A DNA stretch of 64,000 nt from Telopea speciosissima (Eukaryota; Streptophyta; Magnoliopsida; Proteales; Proteaceae): assembly GCF_018873765.1 (NCBI RefSeq), contig NC_057926.1:33216946-33280945 (forward strand). Direction: 5' to 3'. Each line of letters opens with the position of its first letter. Position 1 is the stretch's first letter. The notes beneath the pieces were generated by a model, which had not been told where the DNA came from, ran no database searches, and was given only the letters and a program-made list of their open reading frames with translations. The translations under genes and the position numbers were made by a program. Positions 27,001 to 35,370 of this stretch are shown here, one piece after another.

Positions 27001-30000
27001 CTATACATCAAATACACCCAAGTCATCCGGCTAAAACAAGCAATAAAAGTTACAAATCATCGAAACCCAAAGGTAGAAACACATGGGACAAGGCCCCACA
27101 CATCAAAATGTATCAAACCAAATGGAGTCAAACTTCTATTATCAGAAATAGGAAAAATACTTTGAGTTTGCTTTGCCAAAGTGCAAGCATCACAAGAAAA
27201 ATTATGTCTATTACATAGTTTCACCAAGCTAGGAAATAAAGTAGATAAAACACCAATCGGTGGATGACCCAAACAACAATGCAAATTATTCAAATCAAAA
27301 AGTGCAGAATCAAAATCAGAAGATGTATTCTGAGATGTCAATGCTGCCCGGGAACTATCAAGACGCGTGCGGACCACCAACCACGTTACCACATGCAATC
27401 TTACCTTCGCTGCCAAGTCCTGGAACCAACAATGGTTGGGAAAGAAGGTTACTTTGCGTTTAAGGCCTTCGTTAAGCTTACTAATGAAAAGCAAATTAGT
27501 AGTAAATTTCGGGACATGCAACACAAGAGGAAAGACTCAGAGAGGAGGTGCGACCTGCATAGTTCCCTTTCCTAAGATAGGAGAAAGAGACCCATCAAGA
27601 ACATGAACCTTATTATGACCAAATAAAAGAAAATATTTGGAAAAAAGAGAGGAAGAACCTATCATATGGTCGGATTAAGTTTCAAGCGATTTTGTGACAT
27701 AACTCTTTGCGAATTAAGTTTGATCATAACTCTTTGATATAAACCGATTTTAGGAATCGGGCATGACCAAGGTGCAGTTCCCACCAAATGAAATACCTCT
27801 GTAAGAAGGTGTAGTGGATTGGTAGGCGTGACATATCCGAGGCAGCCATAGAAGGAGATATAGATGCCGAAGAAGATGTGTACAAGCGATTCACAATATC
27901 CCAGACTTGTAGACTTTGTAATTGGGTGGCTACCATGCGAAAGAGATTGATCGGGCTGATTGGAACCACCCTTCCATGAGCCCCAACAGTAGTGGTCCTT
28001 GGTGTGCCAATCCTTCCCAGCCTGGGGTACGAGATGTTATGCGCGATTCTCAATAGAGGGTGATTCGCTCTAAAGGTTGATCGGGGGTCTCAGTCAGATG
28101 GCGCGAGCGGCCGATTGGAACCCCTTCCCACGCCCAAGTATCTACAGGCGGCCATGAAGCTTCCAACATTGGTCCTTGGTGTGCCAGTCCTTCCCACAGT
28201 GATCGCATTTAATAGGAGGGTGATCACTAGATGTCCAATCAGATGTAGCAGAACGGGAAGAATTCCCACGAGAAGACTGTGAACCGGAAACAAGTGTTGA
28301 CCGTTCCTGAGTAACAGGATGAACCCTGGCTGTACGTCTGCTGTCCTCAGCCGAAAGAATCACATAGGCTTGCTCCAAAGTTGGAAGTGGATCCTAATTA
28401 AAAACATTGGCTCAGATCGGATCAAACTCAATATTCAGTCCGGCCAAAAAATCAAACACACATAGACCATCCTCCCATTTCTAGAAGGTTGTTGCATCAA
28501 CATCACAAGTGGCAGTGAAAGTGCCCAGAAAATCCAACTACTGCCACATGGTATACATGGTATTGTAATACTGAAAAAGGGACAATTCCAACTGCTTGGT
28601 AGAATGGATCTTCTGATGAAGCTCATAACATTGGGCGGCATTCCCAACCTGAGAATAGGTGTCCTGGTCGGTCTTCCAAATCTTTGCAGCCGAATCAAGG
28701 AGGAGATAACGCCCGGCAATTTCTTGTTCCATGGAATTAACCAGATAAGACATAACCAGGAAATTGAAATTTGTCCATCGATCAAATGCAGTACCAGCCG
28801 TAGAAGGCCTAACCTGAGTGTCCGCGATGTAGCCAGAGAGACCACGGGAACCAATCGCAAACAAGAAAGAGCGAGACCATAAAAGATAATTGCTGCCATT
28901 CAACTTGATAGGATTCACCGGGAACGGAATAAAGTCACGTTGCAATGAACCATCAGAACCAGAGGAAGCAGAAGAGGTCTCGGAAATGTCAGGCATGGTG
29001 GCTGGTAAAAAACAAGGTTGAAATAAACCTCCAAAAAAATTCAGAAATTCAGAACATATGGAGGAAAAGTAAAAAACCCTCGGTGGGAGCCAACTCATCC
29101 CCAAAGAGATTTATAAGAGGAGCAGCAAGAAAGAAGCCTCTCGCGCAAGAGGTCTACAGGGCTGGAGGAGGTGGCGGAAAGGGAAGGAGAGGCCTGCGAG
29201 GCCTGGCAAAAGTGGCGGAAGGAAGTGGAGGACCTGGCGGGGGCTGGCAGAGGGGGTGGAGGGCCTAGCGGTGGTTGGCAGAGGTGGCGCTAGGTGGTGG
29301 AGGGGCTGGCGGAGCTAGCGGTAGGTGGTGGAGGGGCTGGTGGTGTTGTTTCTTTAGGGTAGAATCATGATGGAGAAGAGAGGAGAAAAAATTGAAAAAA
29401 AATCAATTCCCATATTCCCAGAATATTTTTGGCTCTGATGCCATGTAGAATTCTGTGAATACTGGCTTGTCTCTGTGACAGTGGCCATGCCTTTATTTAT
29501 AAACTTAGAATTTTACAAATATGGAGTGACTTTAACACTCAACTAGCACAATTAACATGTGCATAATGAGCCTAGACACTATAGGTACAAGGACAATATT
29601 ACTCATGAACCCATATTACAACAGTCTCCTTTAAATTGCAAAACAGAAACCGTGAGTGAGACATGAAATCTAAGCTTCACCATTTCAACAAGTTTTGGAG
29701 ACTTACAAATTACAATGCTTAAATTATGGATCGAAACAGTTTTGGCCAAAAAAGTGGTAAAATTGCGGATCACTTTTTCCTCTTTTTTTGTATTATGCAT
29801 CATTAGATTAGGTAAAAACGAGTTAAATCCTTGCATCAAGATGATATATATTTTCATATTTCATAATGAGGTGTTTATGCTTCAAAAATGTGTTTTATAT
29901 GTATCGAGATGTACATCCTTGCATTTCTTGACCATTTCCGCATATCTTTAGCATATCTTGCGTCTCTTTGATACATACCATACAATACATCTCTTAAATC

Positions 30001-32088
30001 AACCCTCCGATACGATATCCAATACCAAAACTTAAATCCTTGGGTAAAAATATAATATACCCAAACCGAGACATAATAGGAAACAATAGTAGTTGTCTTA
30101 TCCCTCAACAAAAATTCAACTTCAAAGTAAACCCAGAATCCAAACATTTAATGGTATAAAACAACAAGTATCTTCTAGGCTATCACCAACTATAAACTAA
30201 AGCAGTTCCACTCACACATTTATCCTCTTCAAATGCTGAATTTCAGCATCCTTTTCACTAATCTGCGTAAAGGCAGATCTAAGCTGCTCCGTTGCCTTGT
30301 CTCGGTCTTTTGAAGCTCCACACACTCTTGTTCCTGAAAGTGTACAAGCAGTTGATATCAAATCCCTATGAGAATCTAAATCAACTTTTAAATAAAAATC
30401 CAAGAGGAGTCTCAGCGAGAGGGAGATTTTATGTTTCCATCATATATTTATGTTTTTCCCCCTCGTACCAGCATATGTAATATGTTAGGAAGGGACTGGG
30501 AGAACTAGGCCAAAGTTTGGCCCTCAATAAGTACCTAAGAAATGCCTAGCAAAATATTCCCTCCACAATTATATAGGGTCACCTGCGGATGTTGAGAACA
30601 CTGGTGTGGCATTGTGTAGCAATGGACAACTGACCTATGAGCAGTTGAATGGAATACCATTTGGACTAACAACACCTATAAGGCACAAGTTTATGATTGA
30701 GAGATACCTGCATTGCTATTTTGACGTATAACTGGGTAATACATCATTAATATCTACATGGAGAGTTCAGAGACAGGAAGTTTAATTCTCAAGAAAGATT
30801 TATGGTTATTCAAGAAGAACCACAGTTCAAAATGAACCACCTTTCTGAACTGATTGGGATTGGCAAAATCTTAAGTAACATAGCCACATGCTTTCGTGGA
30901 TGGTAAGCAGATACATAACATTTAACATTTGATGAGTTAACAATCTAACAGGTCCATGCTTGCAGACATGAGCTTCCTATAGAAAAATGATTTGGCGGCT
31001 GTCCATCATGTCCCCAAGCATTATTGCGTTATATATAAAAGCATTTTTTTAATCTTTTTTAATGTCATGGACTTCCACTTCCTCTTTCAGGGGTTCCTGT
31101 TGCACAGGAGAACTAGCATTCCAGTTTGAAAGGTAGATTAGAATGCAAGGAGATCCCATTTATACTTAATGGAGGAATCTGGCAATAGAAAACAGACAAG
31201 TATTCAAAGATATGTAAGCCGGGTTGAGTATCTGGTTAGATCCATTTTCAGGGCACTGCTCTTGTGGCCATGTGGGCCTCGACCTCCCAAGGTTTTCAGG
31301 GGATAGTTTTGCAATTGGTCTTCACCATATTCTTTGCTTCGAACTTATAAAAGTATAATTTTGTAACCTACCGAAAACCCCCAAAAAAGAAAAAATGCTT
31401 AATAAAAATTGGACGGATAGCGTACCAATTGACTAAGCTGCTTTGAGGCATGCCCTAACTCTCTCTGCAATTCAACACAACATTAACACACGTCAGTTTA
31501 AGCTGCTTACAACACAACAACAACAACTCAGCCTTATTCCAACTAAATAGGGTCAGTTTAAGCTGTTCATTTCATATAAACCCAAACCCTTTCTATTTAG
31601 CCCAATAAAGATACAGAAAAAAATTATTCGTTTTTGTTCCCCAAAAGAAGGACAATGCAAGTTGGAAAGAAAAGATAAACAGTAAACATTAGAGCTTCTA
31701 ACCTTCAGTTTATCGATTTCTACTTGTTTTTCCTTCCCGGCACGACTAGTAGGTGGCGGGGAGAAAGTTTCAGAGTTTGGGTAGCGGTGGTGGTGATGGT
31801 GGATTGTTGGGGTTCCTTATCTGTTAACCTCTGAGAGAATTCTCGCGGCGGAGAGAAACTTGTGAAGGGATCCTGAGAAGCAGCAAGCATAGGTTGTGGT
31901 GGATCGAAAACCACAGTAGTAGGTCGATGTTGATGATTATTAGAGTAATGCAACTGCTGCTGCTGTTGTTGTTGATGTGGTTGATGCTGCGTAAGGTTTG
32001 TAGAAGACGTAGCGATGTGATCTTCCTCCATTCGAATGGCTTGATCGAGGAATGTCTCATCCCAGTCATCGAAACCCTCGAAACTCAT
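12066..32088 (-). CDS. SUV2: SUV2, plant ATRIP homologue (13 exons, frameshift in exon 4)
   Basis: ATRIP-type partner that brings the ATR kinase to RPA-coated single-stranded DNA in the nucleus. Exons on the minus strand: 32088-31829, 31745-31703, 31464-31426, 30333-30216, 23876-23779, 23669-23314, 21360-21292, 19034-18952, 16679-16341, 16227-16121, 14756-14596, 14056-13860, 12333-12066. All junctions are GT-AG and phases agree, giving about 712 codons if the exon 4 frameshift is allowed for. The N-terminus is acidic (FDDWDETFLDQ), like the RPA-binding helix of ATRIP; then Q/H-rich and SPPRE segments, a coiled coil (exons 2-4), and an alpha-helical repeat region with ENVVVVYRSLR, SISLLLRKEIG, LLFLLLNCPKLL and REALILLNRL. 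Recognition rests on remembered family motifs. Exon 4 lacks one base in an A-run. Introns contain a Copia, a SINE and LINE pieces. Confidence 0.85.
12545..12780 (-). repeat. LINE 3'-end fragment in SUV2 intron 12
   Basis: Contains the phrase GTCGGCTACATGAATCC typical of plant L1 3' ends read in reverse, followed by sequence like the decayed ORF2 tail. The borders are approximate. Confidence 0.4.
12824..12842. repeat. Poly-C tract
   Basis: A long C homopolymer in SUV2 intron 12. Similar tracts lie near 15009, 18480 and 18650, and poly-G tracts near 20331 and 22719. Confidence 0.8.
13085..13142 (+). repeat. LINE 3' tail, plus strand
   Basis: GGATCCATGTAGCAGACC, then TTAGTTGGGATAAGGCTGAG, then (TTG)n: the common plant L1 3' terminus with its simple-repeat tail. 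Confidence 0.6.
15275..15436 (+). mobile_element. Au-type SINE with 16-bp target duplication
   Basis: A 162-bp element begins GTGGGTGAGCCTTGGTGCAA and keeps tRNA-like box A (GGTGCAACGGTTAAGT) and box B (GGGTTCAAACATG) promoter motifs. It ends with a pyrimidine-rich tail. A perfect 16-bp duplication AAAGATAATATTACTA flanks it at 15259-15274 and 15437-15452. It lies in SUV2 intron 10, opposite to the gene. The match to the Au family is from memory of its consensus. Confidence 0.88.
16940..17330 (-). repeat. 5'-truncated L1-type LINE in SUV2 intron 8
   Basis: Read on the minus strand, a decayed ORF2 C-terminus (RLWWHGHVQ..., then RARGRPKMT) is followed by an L1 3' end ending in AAGGCTGAGTTGAG. 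It is co-oriented with SUV2 and confined to an intron. Confidence 0.7.
17385..17522. repeat. Three tandem copies of a 46-bp unit
   Basis: Units start with GGAGTTCACACTAAAAATTG at 17385, 17431 and 17477. The first two are identical apart from the ends; the third carries one or two changes. Confidence 0.9.
18332..18685. repeat. Tandem duplication of about 180 bp with poly-C ends
   Basis: Two adjacent copies share the order TACAAAGCAAACATTA, CCTTGGGAGGG, AATTTAGCCCTAAATCATG, then a poly-C run. The copies differ by a few substitutions and by C-tract length. Confidence 0.85.
19208..19258. repeat. (TTTTTTTA)n short tandem repeat
   Basis: About six units of A followed by 6-7 T in SUV2 intron 7. 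Confidence 0.85.
24090..24257. repeat. GTATCG-rich repeat, left part
   Basis: Many GTATCG/CGATAC words. The Copia element at 24258-29623 interrupts it; related GATACG words resume at about 29900-30030 beyond the Copia in inverse arrangement. A relative lies at 51330-51470. It looks like a non-autonomous DNA element, but no termini were fixed. Confidence 0.4.
24258..24440 (-). repeat. 3' LTR of the intronic Copia
   Basis: 183 bp, TGTAGAATTTC...TATAACA on the plus strand, preceded by the duplication GTCTC. Confidence 0.9.
24448..27524 (-). pseudogene. Copia pol (GAG-pre-integrase, integrase, RT, RNase H)
   Basis: In minus-strand order: GAG-pre-integrase and HHCC region (CCLGHPPIGVL..., CDACTLAKQ) at 27524-27057; integrase core and tail (AEWLNAR/QNGVAERKN frames) at 27026-26062; RT with KKPVGCKWVFVVK and [12 protein letters not shown] at 26043-25600 and YVDDIVITGSD near 25390; and an RNase H tail (YCDSKSVINIAHNPV) near 24640. 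There is an in-frame stop near 26068, a frameshift near 25570 and further breaks in integrase and RNase H. No functional polyprotein is possible. Confidence 0.85.
28142..28996 (-). pseudogene. Copia gag with zinc knuckle
   Basis: The likely start is the ATG at 28996, about 435 bp after the primer-binding site. The N-terminal part has the gag phrase LNGSNYLLWSRSFLFAI, then SLFQYYNTMYTMW. The frame shifts near 28540 and 28440. A CCHC knuckle (CDHCGKDWHTKDQC) lies at about 28160-28205. A duplicated, frame-shifted copy of this knuckle region lies about 178 bp further on. Confidence 0.8.
29444..29623 (-). repeat. 5' LTR of the intronic Copia
   Basis: 180 bp, TGTAGAATTCTG...TACAACA on the plus strand, followed by GTCTC. 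Confidence 0.9.
31505..31556 (-). repeat. Short LINE 3' tail in SUV2 intron 2
   Basis: Plus-strand (CAA)n then CTCAGCCTTATTCCAACTAA is the reverse of the plant L1 3' terminus; almost the entire LINE is absent. Confidence 0.5.
31746..31828 (-). other. SUV2: Proposed 83-nt SUV2 intron 1
   Basis: The exon 1 frame would otherwise run to a stop near 31720, while the coiled-coil frame (RAGKEKQVEIDKLK) is displaced. A GT at 31828 and an AG at 31746 join TCT-CAG-AG to T-CGT-GCC in frame. The alternative is an indel between the two frames rather than splicing. Confidence 0.55.
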
Positions 32089-32185
32089 CTCTCCTAACGA
32101 AGAACACTTTCTCTGAGAATCTCTAGATTTATCGGCGGGAGATTGAGCATTTGAAGATATAAGTTATCTCTACTCATCAGTAAAG

Positions 32186-32195
32186 CTTTATAAAG
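32186..32195 (-). promoter_or_regulatory. Possible SUV2 TATA box
   Basis: A CTTTATAAAG palindrome lies about 100 bp upstream of the SUV2 start codon. Position and sequence suit a TATA box; there is no transcript evidence. Confidence 0.35.
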
Positions 32196-32439
32196 AGGAG
32201 TCATGGCGAGACCTGAGAAGACAGAGAGGATGTTTTGAAGTGTAGCAAGGAGTACTGCAACGGCTATCTTCTTTCGTTATAGACCGTTGGATTATAACCT
32301 TCCATCTACAGAACTTATCAAACTTGCCACATCGACTGTCCTGAGCGCCTTCCTATAATTAGGACCTAGAATGGACAATGGCTCCTACACACGTGTGGAA
32401 GGAAATATTTTTACATATCCACTATTATTGTCTTTTTTT

Positions 32440-32580
32440 TGCAAAACCATTAAAATTTTTTGGGTCATGTCATGCAAAATTACCGTTCAGTGTAGTCAAA
32501 TAAAAATCTCATTCACTCAAATGCTCTTGCACTTTCTCTTATTGGCCCGAATTCGATGCAGGTGCGGCATGACCAAATAG
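32440..32580 (+). repeat. Dispersed repeat, copy left of the MULE
   Basis: Shares CTCATTCACTCAAATGCTCTT and a following CATGACCAAA motif, in the same order and orientation, with 48690-48815 on the other side of the MULE. Confidence 0.5.
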
Positions 32581-32597
32581 TAGATAAAAATCCTTTG

Positions 32598-32774
32598 TGC
32601 CTTAATCTTGCAGTTTGCCCTGAGAACTCAACACAATAAATGCTTCATCCAATAGTGCGAGCTCCAATTGAACCAATTTTTTTTTCTTTCTTAAACTCGT
32701 ACCGTTGGATGAAGCATCTTCCAAGTGTTGAGCTCTCAGGCCCGAACTGCAGGGCACCGCAAGAGACTAAGGCA
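32598..32774. mobile_element. Foldback MITE upstream of SUV2
   Basis: TGTGCCTTAATCTTGC at the left is inverse to GACTAAGGCAC at the right. A second inverted pair lies within (GATGAAGCAT against ATGCTTCATC), giving an imperfect hairpin of about 177 bp. Confidence 0.5.
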
Positions 32775-32804
32775 CTGGGATGATTTGTTCACCTAAATAG
32801 CATT

Positions 32805-33677
32805 GGATCCGGATCCTCTACTTCCATCACTTGTACTTCTATCCTACTTCCATGCCTTCTGAGAGCGCCACCTGACCTGATTCATATCCAACGGTTGACA
32901 TTAGCCAAATTCAAATTTTTTTGAAAATCACCCATGACTTGTTTGAACCACCTTAAACCCCCACTCAAGCCGGTTCAACCTCACTCAAACCAAACCCAAC
33001 CTACCCTTAAACCAAACTACGGTTTAAAGAATTCAAACAAAAATCCCCAAATAGGGTTTACTCGTTCTTCTCTTCTTCTTCCCAAAAATGCAGAGCAGAG
33101 CAAGCTCCATCCATCGTCTTCTTCCCAAAAAAACGTTGAGCAGAGCAAGCTCCATCCATCCATCGTTCTTCTCTTCTTGTTCCCAAAAACGTAGAGCAGA
33201 GCAAGCTCCATCCATCGTTCTTCTCTTCTTCTTCCCAAAAAACGCAGAGCAAAAGAAGAGTTGAGCCACAGAGCACCATGATTGAACATCTCGACCGAAC
33301 TCAAGAAGCTCTTCTCCTCTTCTTCCGAAAACTTTGAGCTCTTCTGTAAGGTTGTTTTTTTCATTTTACTCCCTCTCTATGGATTTTTTATTTATTTTTC
33401 CTGCAATCTTGATCCTGTATTCATGGCTTTCTTCCTGCAAACCTTAATGCATGTTCAATGCCCTTCTTAGGTAGGATTTCACTGAGGTGTTGCCATCATT
33501 GTTGTGCCCTATTCTAAAACTCTTTTATTATTTTTATTTGATTTCTATTTCATTGTTGGGATCTTCATTTAGGACCCTCTCCCTCTCACTGGTAGTTCTT
33601 TGTTCATCTTGGGTAAGGCAATTTTGCTATCAACTATTGCCATTGAAACTTCTTAGAGGGCATGGAAGTAGTTGAAA
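32805..33677 (+). repeat. MULE left terminal inverted repeat
   Basis: 873 bp, inverse of 47594-48620. Similarity stops at the word GTTGAAA. It contains a minisatellite of four ~50-bp units at about 33070-33258. Confidence 0.9.
33070..33258. repeat. Minisatellite in the left TIR (about 4 units)
   Basis: Unit theme: TTCCCAAAAACGYAGAGCAG, then AGCAAGCTCCATCCATCG, then a TTCTC-rich spacer. ORFs across it on both strands are repeat artefacts. Confidence 0.85.
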
Positions 33678-34398
33678 AGAAAAAATAGGATAGTATTAAG
33701 CATAATAATAAGACGAACAGTACAGGCAATTGATACTAAGATTAAGCCACAAAGAACTGTAGTAGAATTTGCATACCTCAAATGTATTGGACATGCTTTA
33801 GCGAAAATTTTCTATCAGGATAAAGATAGGACAGGAAATGATATTTAACACTTGCATCTAAATTGTACCCATCTTCTTGAAAGAAAACAAATGTTCAGAT
33901 CAGTGTCAAAATTTAAATGTTTTGGTTTAAAATTGAAGTTACCATACTTGGAGTATGTTGAAGACTTGAACAAGAAGTACTGATTATACTAGATTAATGC
34001 AGGTATAATATCACTGTAAACTAAAACATATATGAAAGAAAAGCTTTGAGAATGCAGGAGTAAACAGGAATAAGTACTTCAATATTTAGAAATCAAGTGA
34101 AACCTCTGATTCCCCCATTCCCATGTCTCTCTCTCTCTCTTCTTTTTCAGTGATTCATCATCTTAACACAACTTTTGATAGTTTCTCTGTATCTATTTGG
34201 TTTGAGTAGTTAAATGTGTCTGATATGCTGGTCCTTAATGTTCTATTTCTTTACATCAGAATTATCTAGATATTTCCTGAAAATATAACACTTTGTAGTT
34301 ATAAGCATATGTTTGTACTCGTCATTCTTATAATTTTTTATGTAGTTACTCTTGTTGCACATGTCTATGAATTGCAGTAGGTCATTGCCTGGTCAAAT
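33678..34398 (+). other. MULE 5' leader region
   Basis: No coding sequence. It lies between the left TIR and the transposase ATG, and probably contains the promoter and untranslated leader of the transposase. A short (CT)n is near 34129. Confidence 0.45.
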
Positions 34399-35370
34399 AT
34401 GTCCAATCCAGTGATTTCACCGATTGATAATAGTGTTGAAGAGGTGCATGTTGAGGATATGCTTCGGATTGGCATGACGTTAGAATTGAAAAATGATGCA
34501 TAAGAGTTTTATAACCAGTATGGTAGAAAGGTTGGTTTTAGTATTAGGAGAGATCATGCACATAAGAGCAAGGATGACCCGACAATCACTAAACAGAGGA
34601 GATTTGTATGTAATAAACACGGACCAAAAAAAAGAAAAGAGAGATATGCTCACAAAGGAACCTCGTGCAGAAACCAGAATCAATTGTCTTACAAGATTGT
34701 GTATAACTAGGTTGAAAGAGGTCAATACAAATATAAAGATTTTATTGATGACCACAAGCATGAACTGTATACACCAGCTACTATTCATTTGATGTTGTCT
34801 CAGTGTAAAATCTCAAATGTAGATGCCTATGGAATAGATTTGGCTGGTGATTCCGGTATTTAATGGGCATGCAAGTAAGTGGTAGCGAAAACCTGGGTTA
34901 AACCAGGTAAGATCTTAAGAATTACCTTTGAACCAACGTCAGCGTCATCTAGCCTTCAGTGAAGCTGGGAGTTTGCTATCATATTTTGAAAACCAGACAA
35001 GAAACAACCCATCTTTTACATACTCTTTGCAACTAGATAATGAAGAACAGATAACAAATATATTTTGGCTAGATCCGAGGATGCCCATTGACTATGCACT
35101 GTTTGGGGATGTTGTTATCTTGGACACTACTTTTTACACAAACAAAGAGTATAGGCCGTTTGGTATTTTTGTGGGATTCAACCATCATAGGGGTGTGACC
35201 ATATTTGGAGCTGCACTACTATATGATGAGACAGTTGCTTCCTTCAAATGGTTGTTTGAGACATTCTTAAAAGCTCATGGAAAAAAGAAGCCAGTACCAT
35301 TTTTACTGATCAAGATGCTACAATGGCAAGGCCAATAGATGAGATTTTACCTAATACATGGCACAAATTG
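34399..35370 (+). pseudogene. FAR1-type MULE transposase, N-terminal and DDE part 1
   Basis: From the ATG at 34399 a FAR1-like DNA-binding domain is readable (RIGMTLEL, EFYNQYGRKVGFSIRRD, RRFVCNKHG), with in-frame stops near 34501 and 34709. The MULE transposase core follows from about 34928: AGSLLSYF, PIDYALFGDVVILDTTF with the first catalytic Asp (codon 35123-35125), then the second Asp in a TDQDATMARP segment (35308-35310). One base is missing near 35296, so the second Asp is in another frame. The core is interrupted at 35371 by a solo LTR. FAR1-like proteins bind DNA in the nucleus; this copy is dead. Confidence 0.85.

Larger units (their letters stand above)
24258..29623 (-). mobile_element. 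Ty1/Copia retrotransposon with both LTRs, in SUV2 intron 4
   Basis: A 5.37-kb minus-strand element. Its short LTRs are at 24258-24440 (3' LTR) and 29444-29623 (5' LTR), both TG...CA, with a perfect 5-bp duplication GTCTC at 24253-24257 and 29624-29628. Next to the 5' LTR, GGCTCTGATGCCA at 29431-29443 is the complement of a tRNA-Met-type primer-binding site; next to the 3' LTR is a polypurine tract (24441-24451). Order: gag, zinc knuckle, GAG-pre-integrase, integrase, RT, RNase H, as in Copia. The LTRs differ at many sites and pol is broken, so it is old and inactive. It shares the transcription direction of SUV2. Confidence 0.93.

Noticed and set aside
33017..33364. Repetitive KKKRRTMDG-type protein in three minus frames, and the matching one at 47965-48412
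   Set aside because: It is the TIR minisatellite read through; the same unit is open in several frames.
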